Positions 23,128-29,836 of a stretch of DNA of 42,028 nt are shown piece by piece. Position numbers and translations under genes: made by a program. A model generated the notes under the pieces. The model was not told where the DNA came from and did not search any database. It was given only the letters and a program-made list of their open reading frames with translations. This DNA is from a virus: positions 1 through 42,028 of the IMG/VR virus record IMGVR_UViG_3300030329_004056. One strand, 5' to 3'. How positions within the stretch are numbered: the first letter of the stretch is position 1; each line of letters starts with the position of its first letter.

Positions 23128-24198
23128 TTACTCCCCTTGCAGGAAATCTTTCAAGTCCTTCAAATCTTTTTCAGACAGATCAAGCCCTTCACCTTCACCC
23201 CCTGCTCTGTCTTCTTTAGTTCCCGGGTTGCCTTCTTCGCCTTCTCCCGGGGTATCGGGGTTGTCTTCGTCGCTGTAGCTATCATAGCTGTCGCCACCTT
23301 CTCCGGGCTCTTCGCCTTCTCCGGGCTCTTCTTCGGATTCGCCACCTTCACCACCTTCTTCGGGCTTGTCGGGTTCGGGTTGCTCTTCATTATCCTTCCC
23401 GGGACCTTCGCCCTCTTCGCCCTCTTCTCCTTCTTCGCCCTCTTCCGGGTCAGCATCCCAGTCGTATTCGCTGCGCTGTTTCGAGCGCTCTTCTTCCATA
23501 ATGTCGCACCACAAGCCATCACGGGCTATAATGAGCGAAGACACCAGAGGGATACCAGCTAGCTTGCCTACATCCTGCATCCTAGCCGTAGCCTTGAAAT
23601 CGGCGCTACTGGGGGTGCAGTCAGCTACCGGGTGATTGTGGGCTAGAGCGAAGTGCTTAGCCCCGACAACGCATAGGAACTTGAAGGCTTCCCGGGGTTG
23701 TGCAATCGTCATATCTAGGGTTCCAACTGTAACTGTATGGACCCCTACAGGTTTCATATCGGGCCCGAACGCTACAGCAATAAGGTGTTCCCGATCTGTA
23801 TCTCCGATCATATGCCGGCACATTGGCTCGATATCGGCAGCGCTTGTATAAGGCTGTTCGAAGCCTTCGACTGTCGCCACCTTATCAAGGCGAACACGGT
23901 ATTCGCTCAAGTAGTCTCCAGTGATACCTTCGGTCACAAGGTCGGGGGTCCCTACACTGTCTTTAGGCGCGCTGTCGGGGGTCGGGTTAGTCAAGATAGG
24001 GTCCAGTTCGGCAGCGATCTTCTCTGCCTTCGTTCGAGCGCTATCTACCCTATCACCCGACCCGCATATCATACAGATCATACGGGCTTTCTTGTCTCCA
24101 TCGGGGTCATAGAAGGCTTTCTCGCCCTTCTCGATTGTCGCGCTGCATTGCCTACATGAGCCCTTATACTTCGTTTCGATTTCAATCAAGGCAGCCAT
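23128..24198 (-). CDS. RadC-like JAMM/MPN+ protein with zinc ribbon and acidic tail
   Basis: A 356-residue protein in three parts. Residues 10-50 hold C15-x2-C18 and C42-x2-C45, a zinc ribbon. Residues 120-235 are a RadC-type JAB domain with a complete metalloprotease motif: E137, then H187-x-H189-x7-S197-x2-D200 (LAHNHPVADCTPSSAD). Residues 245-356 are a long Glu/Gly/Pro/Asp tail with almost no hydrophobics. Bacterial RadC has no settled function; JAMM enzymes of other families cut isopeptide or peptide bonds. The acidic tail could mimic DNA or bind a basic partner. It is coupled to the VWA-like gene by TAATG, in an operon with a MoxR-like ATPase. Confidence 0.75.
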   Translation of the reverse strand: MAALIEIETKYKGSCRQCSATIEKGEKAFYDPDGDKKARMICMICGSGDRVDSARTKAEKIAAELDPILTNPTPDSAPKDSVGTPDLVTEGITGDYLSEYRVRLDKVATVEGFEQPYTSAADIEPMCRHMIGDTDREHLIAVAFGPDMKPVGVHTVTVGTLDMTIAQPREAFKFLCVVGAKHFALAHNHPVADCTPSSADFKATARMQDVGKLAGIPLVSSLIIARDGLWCDIMEEERSKQRSEYDWDADPEEGEEGEEGEEGEGPGKDNEEQPEPDKPEEGGEGGESEEEPGEGEEPGEGGDSYDSYSDEDNPDTPGEGEEGNPGTKEDRAGGEGEGLDLSEKDLKDLKDFLQGE

Positions 24199-25043
24199 TA
24201 TATCTTCTCACTTTCGCTCTGTGTTCCGTTATACTTCGACATCACATATTCGAGAGCGCTCTCGAAGGTTCGCGCTCTGCCCAACTGCGCTGCGTTATTG
24301 ATACGAATGCCATCTTCCGGGGTTTCTACAAACCCGGGGTAGCCGTAGTGACCCGTCTGATTCTTCTTAGGAAACCAGCCATCTCGTTCGAACGCTGCGA
24401 ACACTAATCGGCGAAACATACCGGGATGGATCATAGCGAAAGCCAATCGGTCTAGGTCTACCCTACGGCCAGAGCGCTTGATACGGACCCTATGAACTGT
24501 TCCCGAACCTTTTCCATCGGTCGTATCGTAAGCAGCCACAAGGTCAACGCTGTCGCCCTTACGTTCGAGGGAAGTAACAAGGGATAGAAGAGCAGCGCCG
24601 AAATTGACTTGATCTGATGCAGATACCCCACAATGGAAACAAGCTTGATAGGTGATACGAGTGGTTCGAGTTAGGGAACGAGTTCCCGGGGCTCTCTTAT
24701 GCATGCAGAAGGGGCTTCCTGAGGCATAGGCGCTAACGTTCGGGAACAAGCCATCGGGTCGCAGTTCGAAGCCCTTACGTCGGGTTTGTGCCTTCGTAGC
24801 GTTCCGAACACTTGGAAGGGCCTTCTTGATCTTCTTCAAGCCTTCGGGCCAACCTTCCCGGGCCAGTTTCAAGGTCCCTTCGTATCCTGCATCAAAATCC
24901 CAGTCATAATCGCCTGTCTGACGGCTAGACAGATGGCGCTTCTTAGCTACGAAGTCGGGGTTCGGGTCGGTGTGTTCGATTGTATCAAGAAAGCTTTCGA
25001 AATCCCGATACATATTGAGACTATCGACTTTGGTCTGGCTCAC
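24198..25043 (-). CDS. DUF7192-like / VWA-like protein partnered with the AAA+ ATPase
   Basis: A 281-residue protein. The N-terminal region includes YEGTLKLAREGWPEG (about residues 54-68). The C-terminal half has a Rossmann-like pattern, VNFGAALLSLVTSLERKGDS then VDLVAAY, and later LDRLAFAMIHPGMFRRLVFA. These resemble the phage family I know as DUF7192, whose fold is thought to be VWA-like. The classical MIDAS motif DxSxS is not visible. MoxR-type ATPases usually act on proteins together with a VWA partner, and this gene lies directly between the ATPase and the JAMM protein, overlapping both. The family name comes from memory and needs a profile search. Confidence 0.5.
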   Translation of the reverse strand: MSQTKVDSLNMYRDFESFLDTIEHTDPNPDFVAKKRHLSSRQTGDYDWDFDAGYEGTLKLAREGWPEGLKKIKKALPSVRNATKAQTRRKGFELRPDGLFPNVSAYASGSPFCMHKRAPGTRSLTRTTRITYQACFHCGVSASDQVNFGAALLSLVTSLERKGDSVDLVAAYDTTDGKGSGTVHRVRIKRSGRRVDLDRLAFAMIHPGMFRRLVFAAFERDGWFPKKNQTGHYGYPGFVETPEDGIRINNAAQLGRARTFESALEYVMSKYNGTQSESEKI

Positions 25044-26248
25044 TTTTCGCCACCTTCCCGGGTTGCCTTGATCTGTCGGGCTTCCCTACGAACCCGTCTG
25101 GCTGTCGCCTCTTCGGATGTCGGGAAACAGTAGGCCGCTTCGGCCTTCGACTGGCTAAGCCCGGCAGCGATCATATGAGCGCCTTTCAAGATAGTTCGAA
25201 GGCTGATACAGACATCGGCTTGAAGGTTTTTTGCCGCTTCCCGAATATCCCAACAGTGTTCCAGCCAGTTAGCGCCGATGTCGCCATAGCGTTCGGTCAC
25301 AAGTGAGCGCTCCATATCTAAATCGTAGCCTACTTCATAGAAGGCGAACCTGTTGAGAAGCGCCTTGTCCTGAGCCATTGCTGCCATGTAGCCATCATCA
25401 GCACCTTCGCCCACAGTGTTCGCACTCAGCATGCAGCGAAAGTCTGGGTGCTTCTTCACCAGACCATCCGGGAACGCTGCTATACCCTGCGACAGCGCCA
25501 TATGGAGCCATGCCATGGCTTGGGGGTCGGATCGGTCACAATCATCAGCCAGAAAGAGCCCACCATGCTCCCATGCATCCCGGAAGGCAGTTCGTAGCAC
25601 TTCGCCATTGTGGGGTTGGATGTATCCAGAGAAGGCCGAATCGTGTGTTACAGCGCCTGTAGCATAGAAGGGGATATCAAGGGCGTTCGCGATCTGTAAG
25701 CCTATCTCTGACTTTCCGCTTCCTGCCGGGCCATGAGCCCAGACGTGTTCGCCATTGGCGAAGAAGAGAAGAAGATCTGCGAAACACTTATGAACAGGGC
25801 CCGGGATTTCTTTGTCCTTCACTTCGGCAGGGGTCACTATCTTGACCTTGATCCGTTTAGGGGTCCCTTCGGGGGTAGGTTCGGGCTTCTGTTCGAGTGT
25901 TTCGATACGTTCGAAGATTTCGGAGAGAGCGCCGATCAAGACCTTCCCGGGGGTCTTGGGACCTTCTTCGGGGGTAGGGCTCTCTGCCTTAGGCAGCGGC
26001 ACCTTCGGAAGGTCTGGGGTCGGGGTAGGGGTCGGGGTCGGGCTTCCTAGCTTGGTTCGGCGTTCGGTCTTCAGGGTGCCTTTACGGGCCAAGCGCTGGT
26101 AGTGTGCTGGGCAGTAGCATTGCTCAGCTAAGTCTTGGGCTACTGGGTTCCCCGCTTTGGTCATGGTAGGACCCCACCGATCTGCATCCCTATCACAACC
26201 TTCGGCAGCGCATTGGGTGCCTTCTTCGACTGCTCTTCTTTGTGCCAT
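25040..26248 (-). CDS. MoxR-like AAA+ ATPase with N-terminal zinc-binding region
   Basis: A 402-residue protein. Cysteines at 13, 18, 44 and 46 plus His49 suggest a zinc knot. A Pro/Thr linker follows (residues 70-100, four PT units), then the AAA+ core: Walker A GPAGSGKS at 173-180, Walker B LFLADD at 231-236, sensor 1 Asn277 (MLSANT), and an arginine-finger candidate R300 (LLNRFAF). This matches the MoxR/dynein-related (AAA_5) group, which remodels or activates proteins with VWA-type adaptors. It is the first gene of the leftward module, with a hairpin and promoter candidate in its leader. A phage role is unknown. Confidence 0.8.
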   Translation of the reverse strand: MAQRRAVEEGTQCAAEGCDRDADRWGPTMTKAGNPVAQDLAEQCYCPAHYQRLARKGTLKTERRTKLGSPTPTPTPTPDLPKVPLPKAESPTPEEGPKTPGKVLIGALSEIFERIETLEQKPEPTPEGTPKRIKVKIVTPAEVKDKEIPGPVHKCFADLLLFFANGEHVWAHGPAGSGKSEIGLQIANALDIPFYATGAVTHDSAFSGYIQPHNGEVLRTAFRDAWEHGGLFLADDCDRSDPQAMAWLHMALSQGIAAFPDGLVKKHPDFRCMLSANTVGEGADDGYMAAMAQDKALLNRFAFYEVGYDLDMERSLVTERYGDIGANWLEHCWDIREAAKNLQADVCISLRTILKGAHMIAAGLSQSKAEAAYCFPTSEEATARRVRREARQIKATREGGEK

Positions 26249-26267
26249 CTGTCTACTCTCCGTTCGT

Positions 26268-26299
26268 GTGTAGTGTGTTCGGGTCCATCCCGACTACAC
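26268..26299 (-). promoter_or_regulatory. leader hairpin of the AAA+ module
   Basis: GTGTAGT (26268-26274) pairs with ACTACAC (26293-26299), and CGGG (26280-26283) pairs with CCCG (26289-26292), with a five-base bulge on one side. It lies 20-50 bases before the AAA+ ATG on the leftward transcript. An operator or translation-control role is possible. Confidence 0.4.
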
Positions 26300-26304
26300 C
26301 GTAT

Positions 26305-26332
26305 AATATATAGGCTTCTCAGGGCCTTAACA
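26305..26332 (-). promoter_or_regulatory. weak leftward promoter candidate for the AAA+ module
   Basis: On the reverse strand TATATT (26310-26305) is a good -10, with TGTTAA (26332-26327) 16 bp upstream as a poor -35. The hairpin leader begins just downstream. It is listed because the module needs its own start. Confidence 0.3.
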
Positions 26333-26492
26333 GACCGATATGGCCCAAGTCATAGGAAGCGGAAAAGGTTTCCTGCCTTTAGGGTGTTTTCGGGGTGTTT
26401 CGGCAAAGATTTCCTGTAAGATTGGACCCGATTTGGGCCCTGTTTTTGGTTACCTAAGGGATAAACGTGTAAGTGTTATATTCGCCTACTAC

Positions 26493-26522
26493 TTGACCGT
26501 ACTTGGTACTTGGCGCTATTAT
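26493..26522 (+). promoter_or_regulatory. sigma70-like promoter of the rightward late block
   Basis: TTGACC (26493-26498), an 18-bp spacer and TATTAT (26517-26522) give a start near 26529, at the head of an unbroken run of rightward genes. The spacer contains GTACTTGGTACTTGG, half-sites of the near palindrome that follows. Confidence 0.6.
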
Positions 26523-26532
26523 GTTCCTCGGG

Positions 26533-26544
26533 CTTGGTATCAAG
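26533..26544. promoter_or_regulatory. operator-like near palindrome CTTGGTATCAAG
   Basis: One mismatch from a perfect palindrome, placed a few bases after the predicted start of the late transcript. It is a member of the CTTRRTAYCAAG set (22305, 26533, 29816). A repressor or activator bound here would overlap the start of the late promoter. Confidence 0.45.
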
Positions 26545-26762
26545 TCGATAGGGACCTATACCCATTGGTGTTTTTTAGATGGGGGTCCTTCCGAACGTTC
26601 GAACGCGACACCTTTTTACTTCTTCCGAACAAACGAGAGCGAACATATGAGCGCGACAGATAGCGCGAACGAACACCAGACCAGCAACAGACCAGCGAGC
26701 GAGCGCGCGCGCCTTCGAATGTTCGCTGGCTTGGCTATGTTCGAAAAGTCGACGCCCCACCT

Positions 26763-26803
26763 GGTCCCCGGGGGTTTTTTTGGATCGCGGAAAAATTGGG
26801 ACC
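26763..26803 (+). promoter_or_regulatory. possible leader hairpin before the HTH gene
   Basis: GGTCCC (26763-26768) can pair with GGGACC (26798-26803), and T's at 26775-26781 with A's at 26791-26795. The segment includes a run of seven T's. This favours an untranslated leader and a gene start at 26887, though the frame is open through it. Confidence 0.3.
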
Positions 26804-26886
26804 CTAATTTTTGTGCGGACTTCCCCTCCACTCCAAAGCAGAATCCGAGGTCGTTAAAAGAGACTAGCGCGTTGATAGAAGAAGGC

Positions 26887-27189
26887 ATGAAGCGAGATCC
26901 CATAATTCGCCTGGACGAACCTCATCCGGGTGAGCTTGGTGTGGACGAACTTGCCGATTTGATTGGCGCTAGTGTTCGGTGGGTTCGTAAGGGATGTGCG
27001 TCAGGAAAGATTCCAGCGCGTAAGGTGGGGGCAACGAGGGGGCGTAATGGCTGGAAGTATGTAGTTCGGAAAGAGCTTGCAGACCGTATTCGTTTACTCT
27101 ACCTTCGACGACGTAGGATGCGTACGAACTCTGACCGAGGGATGGTCCGAGATGGAAGAGTCTACCACCATGATGGGACGGTTGAATGA
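26887..27189 (+). CDS. HTH DNA-binding protein, possible small terminase subunit
   Basis: The 100 residues from the ATG at 26887 form a compact winged-helix protein: GVDELADLIGASVRWVRKGC, a wing rich in Arg/Lys/Gly, then a very basic helix (RIRLLYLRRRRMR). This is MerR/excisionase-like. Lying first in the late block, two genes before the terminase nuclease, it is a fair candidate for the DNA-recognising small terminase, which usually carries an HTH. It could instead be a late transcription regulator. The upstream part of the frame reads like non-coding DNA. The stop overlaps the next ATG. Confidence 0.6.
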   Translation: MKRDPIIRLDEPHPGELGVDELADLIGASVRWVRKGCASGKIPARKVGATRGRNGWKYVVRKELADRIRLLYLRRRRMRTNSDRGMVRDGRVYHHDGTVE

Positions 27190-27539
27190 ACCTTATTACA
27201 ACCCGAGTTAGTCCGACGAAAGAAGGACATCTAGAGCTTGGGGCGTATTATTTGATTCGGGGTCAAGGGGAGGGCTTGGAGGAGCTTCCTGCCCAGGTAT
27301 TTCGCCTCGAGACTTTAGACCGCAACTTTGCCTCTGGAACCCGTGTGTTAACCGGAACCCTCTGGTGGGCAGTGAACATAAATGGTCAGGCTCACATGGG
27401 TATGCAGCCTGGTCATTCTATCGCGCTACATCATGTAAGTATTGGTGCCGGAGGTTCGAATCTCTCATCCAAGCATGATTTTCACTTTGAACGAGTTCCT
27501 GAGCATATCGTACGTAAAGCCTTGATGGCGCTATTATGA
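27186..27539 (+). CDS. small unknown protein before the terminase nuclease
   Basis: A 117-residue protein coupled by ATGA overlaps to both neighbours. It looks beta-rich (GHLELGAYYLIRGQ, QVFRLETLDRNFASGTRVLTG, LWWAVNINGQAHMG), perhaps an SH3-like barrel, ending in a helix. Its tight coupling to the terminase nuclease gene suggests a packaging accessory, but no known family is recognised. Confidence 0.55.
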   Translation: MNLITTRVSPTKEGHLELGAYYLIRGQGEGLEELPAQVFRLETLDRNFASGTRVLTGTLWWAVNINGQAHMGMQPGHSIALHHVSIGAGGSNLSSKHDFHFERVPEHIVRKALMALL

Positions 27540-28189
27540 ATTTTAAGTCTCTCCAGGAGAAGGCAGCTGCTCCAACTGCTACTGGTAAAGGGCTTTATTC
27601 CTTTGGCAAATCTCGTCTGGACCCGGTACTTTATCTTGGACTGGACGTAGCTACCAAACGTGATACTTGCGCCCTGGTTGCTGTAACCCCTGATGAGTCG
27701 TTCGAACATTACGCTATCTGGGGGCATCGAATCTGGCACCCTCCTGTGGATCTTGTGACTCAAGTATATCCAGTCCTTCTAAAGCTCTTTACGTCCCATC
27801 CCGTTGCAGGGCTCTGGTACGATCCCTACCAAGCGGTTACGTTGGCCCAACAACTCAAGGCTGCTGGTCATGGGCACAGACTCATTGAAGTCAACCAACA
27901 GTCTATGATGACGAATGCTGCGAACACTCTACATTCGATGTTGACTGAAAATCGGTTGGCGCTACCTAATGATGATGAGTTCCGTGCACATTTCTCCTGG
28001 GCTTCTGCTAAGCAGACCGAACGAGGCTGGAGAATTATCAAGCTTGTTCAGACTAAAAAAATTGATGTTGTAATCGCATTGGCAATGGCGCTAATGGGAG
28101 CAACGTCCGAAAGTGGTCATGGATCTTATCCTGCATGGTCATCTCAACAACACGTACGTTCACCTTTTGTATTAGAGGGAATAGCATGA
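27536..28189 (+). CDS. large terminase, nuclease half only
   Basis: A 217-residue protein equal to the C-terminal RNase H-fold nuclease of phage large terminases. The catalytic acids appear as D37 (LYLGLDVATKRDT), D96 (AGLWYDPYQAVTLAQQL) and D177 (KKIDVVIALAMA). GHRIWHPP and RGWRI are also conserved-looking parts of the family. The usual N-terminal ATPase is absent; it is at 9613-10602. The break falls exactly at the domain border and the gene has its own coupled start, so this is a split gene, not a frameshift. It would cut concatemers at the start and end of packaging. Confidence 0.85.
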   Translation: MNFKSLQEKAAAPTATGKGLYSFGKSRLDPVLYLGLDVATKRDTCALVAVTPDESFEHYAIWGHRIWHPPVDLVTQVYPVLLKLFTSHPVAGLWYDPYQAVTLAQQLKAAGHGHRLIEVNQQSMMTNAANTLHSMLTENRLALPNDDEFRAHFSWASAKQTERGWRIIKLVQTKKIDVVIALAMALMGATSESGHGSYPAWSSQQHVRSPFVLEGIA

Positions 28190-28347
28190 GCGCACCTCCC
28201 GATGATCTTGAACTCGCCCTTGAGTGGGTAGAGTCTTTTCGTAATACTGGGGAAGATATAACCGAGCCTCTTCTACACGTCCTAAGATTATTTATTGAAC
28301 GTTTAGAGCGCTTGGAAAATTCTCTACCTGTTCAACCCTATCTCTAG
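28186..28347 (+). CDS. 53-residue acidic helical protein
   Basis: I chose the ATG at 28186, which overlaps the nuclease stop and has GAGGGA upstream, instead of the in-frame ATG at 28135 inside the nuclease gene. The product is helical and acidic (DDLELALEWVESFR, LLHVLRLFIERLERLE). It may form a small coiled-coil dimer. It lies between two terminase-type proteins. Function unknown. Confidence 0.6.
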   Translation: MSAPPDDLELALEWVESFRNTGEDITEPLLHVLRLFIERLERLENSLPVQPYL

Positions 28348-29130
28348 ATGAACCAACACCTCGCTACCTATCCTCAAGGCCAGGATCTTCATATGATCTG
28401 GCTGACTCATCATCCTACTCTTGCTGATGAAGGTGCGAGCGAATTAGTCGGCGCTAAACTTCCCACAGATCGTAAGCTAGAATTAAAATTTGTCAGAACT
28501 GCTATTGGTGTGTGCTTTGACCCTTTGTTCGCTTGTGTAGTCGGCCAACGTGTTCTCACCCATCAATCTCAATCTGAATCCTTTTATGTGGTTCTAGATG
28601 AAATCCTTGATACTGATACACCCTCTGACGTATGGGAACAAATACGCATTCTTAAGGATCGTTACCTTGTGTCTAGAGTATTTTGTCCCACCATGCCTGA
28701 TTCTATGGTAGAGGATCTTAGGCGTTTGGAAGGGCTTTCATTCTACTCGGATGGACTTGATGCGGCTGTTGCCAGTACTAAGTGGGCTTCCTTTGTATCT
28801 CTTGATACTGTGGCTGGGATCGTACCTAGAGAAGTTTCAGACTCTACCGTACAAACTGAATTGAACGCGCTACTTAATGAAACCGCACTTGATCCGAAAA
28901 CAGGCCAGGTTCTGGTGGGTGGTGATGGTGAGGTAATTCCTAAGGTTTTGTTCTTGGATGACTTTCCAGTTTATCGGACTATGCAAAGTGTGCGTACGAA
29001 CAATCCTGGCGGCACCCACGCGCTATACCTGGCATTGAATGGTCTACGTGGATCTCACATTGATCGTACACCTCCTCCTGATCCTACGAAGTTTGAATCG
29101 AATAAACGTCGAAATCCTACAGGCTATTAA
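28348..29130 (+). CDS. unknown protein, possibly a degenerate terminase-nuclease-like domain
   Basis: A 260-residue protein starting directly after the previous stop. Parts recall a terminase nuclease in the right order: a first strand AIGVCFDPLFACVVGQR, a second FYVVLDEILDTDTPSDVWEQ, a segment where the DPxxP loop would be (VFCPTMPDSMVEDLRRLEG), and an end similar to the last helix (GGTHALYLALNGL). The expected catalytic Asp residues are mostly not in place. It may be an inactive RNase H-fold packaging accessory, or an unrelated packaging or neck protein. The comparison is from pattern only. Confidence 0.4.
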   Translation: MNQHLATYPQGQDLHMIWLTHHPTLADEGASELVGAKLPTDRKLELKFVRTAIGVCFDPLFACVVGQRVLTHQSQSESFYVVLDEILDTDTPSDVWEQIRILKDRYLVSRVFCPTMPDSMVEDLRRLEGLSFYSDGLDAAVASTKWASFVSLDTVAGIVPREVSDSTVQTELNALLNETALDPKTGQVLVGGDGEVIPKVLFLDDFPVYRTMQSVRTNNPGGTHALYLALNGLRGSHIDRTPPPDPTKFESNKRRNPTGY

Positions 29131-29462
29131 TGACCTTAGCTGAGCTCTATTCCTCTATTGACTGGACTGAAACTGAGCAAACTCTAGCACGGTGGAAGAC
29201 ACTTGCTATGCCGTCGATTGGAGTTGAAACACCTGAGGACTTTCAAACTCAATTTCGTTATGCGTTGTTGTTGTATGCTTTACCTACGGAAATTGTTGGC
29301 GAACAAGAAGGCTGGTCTAGTGAACGTCAGCAATCTGCGCGTTATGCACTTGGTGCTGCTGGTGTGTGGAATCAAGTGGTGGATTATCTCATTGAACAGG
29401 GTCTTTTAGGCCCGAACGAGGCAGAAGAAGCCTCTCAACTCACTTTATCTCTTGGAGATTGA
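29130..29462 (+). CDS. small helical unknown protein
   Basis: A 110-residue, Glu/Leu/Ala-rich helical protein coupled by TAATG to the previous gene. Its helices include ETEQTLARWKTLAM, FRYALLLYALPTEIVG and YALGAAGVWNQVVDYLIEQG. It has no motif or membrane segment. It lies between packaging genes and the co-chaperonin, so a head-assembly accessory is plausible. Function unknown. Confidence 0.55.
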   Translation: MTLAELYSSIDWTETEQTLARWKTLAMPSIGVETPEDFQTQFRYALLLYALPTEIVGEQEGWSSERQQSARYALGAAGVWNQVVDYLIEQGLLGPNEAEEASQLTLSLGD

Positions 29463-29465
29463 TTT

Positions 29466-29786
29466 ATGCCCTTCGTACCGGAAGATGTACGCTTGTTGGA
29501 TACTCGAGTATTGCTTCGTCGTATTGATACAGGTGATGAACAAACTGCTGGAGGTATCCTCATTCCAGAACAAGCTCATGAAACTGGTGATGCTGCTGAG
29601 GTTATTTCAGTGGGTCCGGGTACCTTGACGGATGAAGGAACTCGTGTGCCTGTAGATTTCGTCCCTGGAGACATAGTTTTGATTAATCGGTATGCCGGGA
29701 CTGAAGTTATCTCAGACGGGTCTACTTATTTAGTTATTCGTGAACAAGATGTACTTGCCCGGGTCGAAGAAGAGGTGGCTTCTTGA
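29466..29786 (+). CDS. GroES-like co-chaperonin
   Basis: A 106-residue protein with the Cpn10 pattern: VRLLDTRVLLRRID at the start, the mobile loop with TAGGILIPE, then AEVISVGPG, a VPGDIVLINRYAGTEV strand, and the close YLVIREQDVLARVE. GroES of bacteria has about 97 residues with GGIVL in the loop, here GGILI, so binding to host GroEL is likely. It would replace host GroES for folding phage proteins, as T4 gp31 does for its capsid protein. It lies directly before the portal gene, in the head cluster. Confidence 0.85.
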   Translation: MPFVPEDVRLLDTRVLLRRIDTGDEQTAGGILIPEQAHETGDAAEVISVGPGTLTDEGTRVPVDFVPGDIVLINRYAGTEVISDGSTYLVIREQDVLARVEEEVAS

Positions 29787-29828
29787 GAGCCCATTGTGTA
29801 TCTTTATACGGACCACTTGATACCAAGT
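29783..29828 (+). promoter_or_regulatory. promoter and operator-like near palindrome before the portal gene
   Basis: TTGAGA (29783-29788), 16 bp and TATACG (29805-29810) form a fair promoter with a start near 29817. ACTTGATACCAAGT (29815-29828), one mismatch from a perfect palindrome, lies on that start. This is the same order as at 26493-26544. Confidence 0.45.
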
Positions 29829-29836
29829 AGGGTTAT

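Larger units (their letters stand above)
26249..26886. promoter_or_regulatory. divergent control region before the late genes
   Basis: This region of 638 bases without a confident gene holds a leftward promoter candidate, a hairpin (26268-26299), a good rightward promoter (26493-26522), an operator-like near palindrome (26533-26544) and a possible leader hairpin (26763-26803). The reading frame of the HTH gene is open back to 26503, but that start lies within the promoter itself. An ATG at 26647 with GAGAG upstream is the only plausible longer start. Confidence 0.55.

Noticed and set aside
23017-24159. Long forward frames opposite the JAMM gene
   Set aside because: They mirror the acidic Glu/Gly tail and the JAB domain; they have no start signals and unlikely Phe/Ser-rich products.
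26010-26040. CRISPR-like or minisatellite repeat in GGGGTCGGGGTAGGGG
   Set aside because: It encodes the PT-repeat linker of the AAA+ protein; it is a short in-gene low-complexity tract without spacers.
26340-26663. A rightward frame of 107 codons in the divergent control region
   Set aside because: It contains the late promoter and palindrome, lacks a Shine-Dalgarno and has an odd composition; most likely non-coding.
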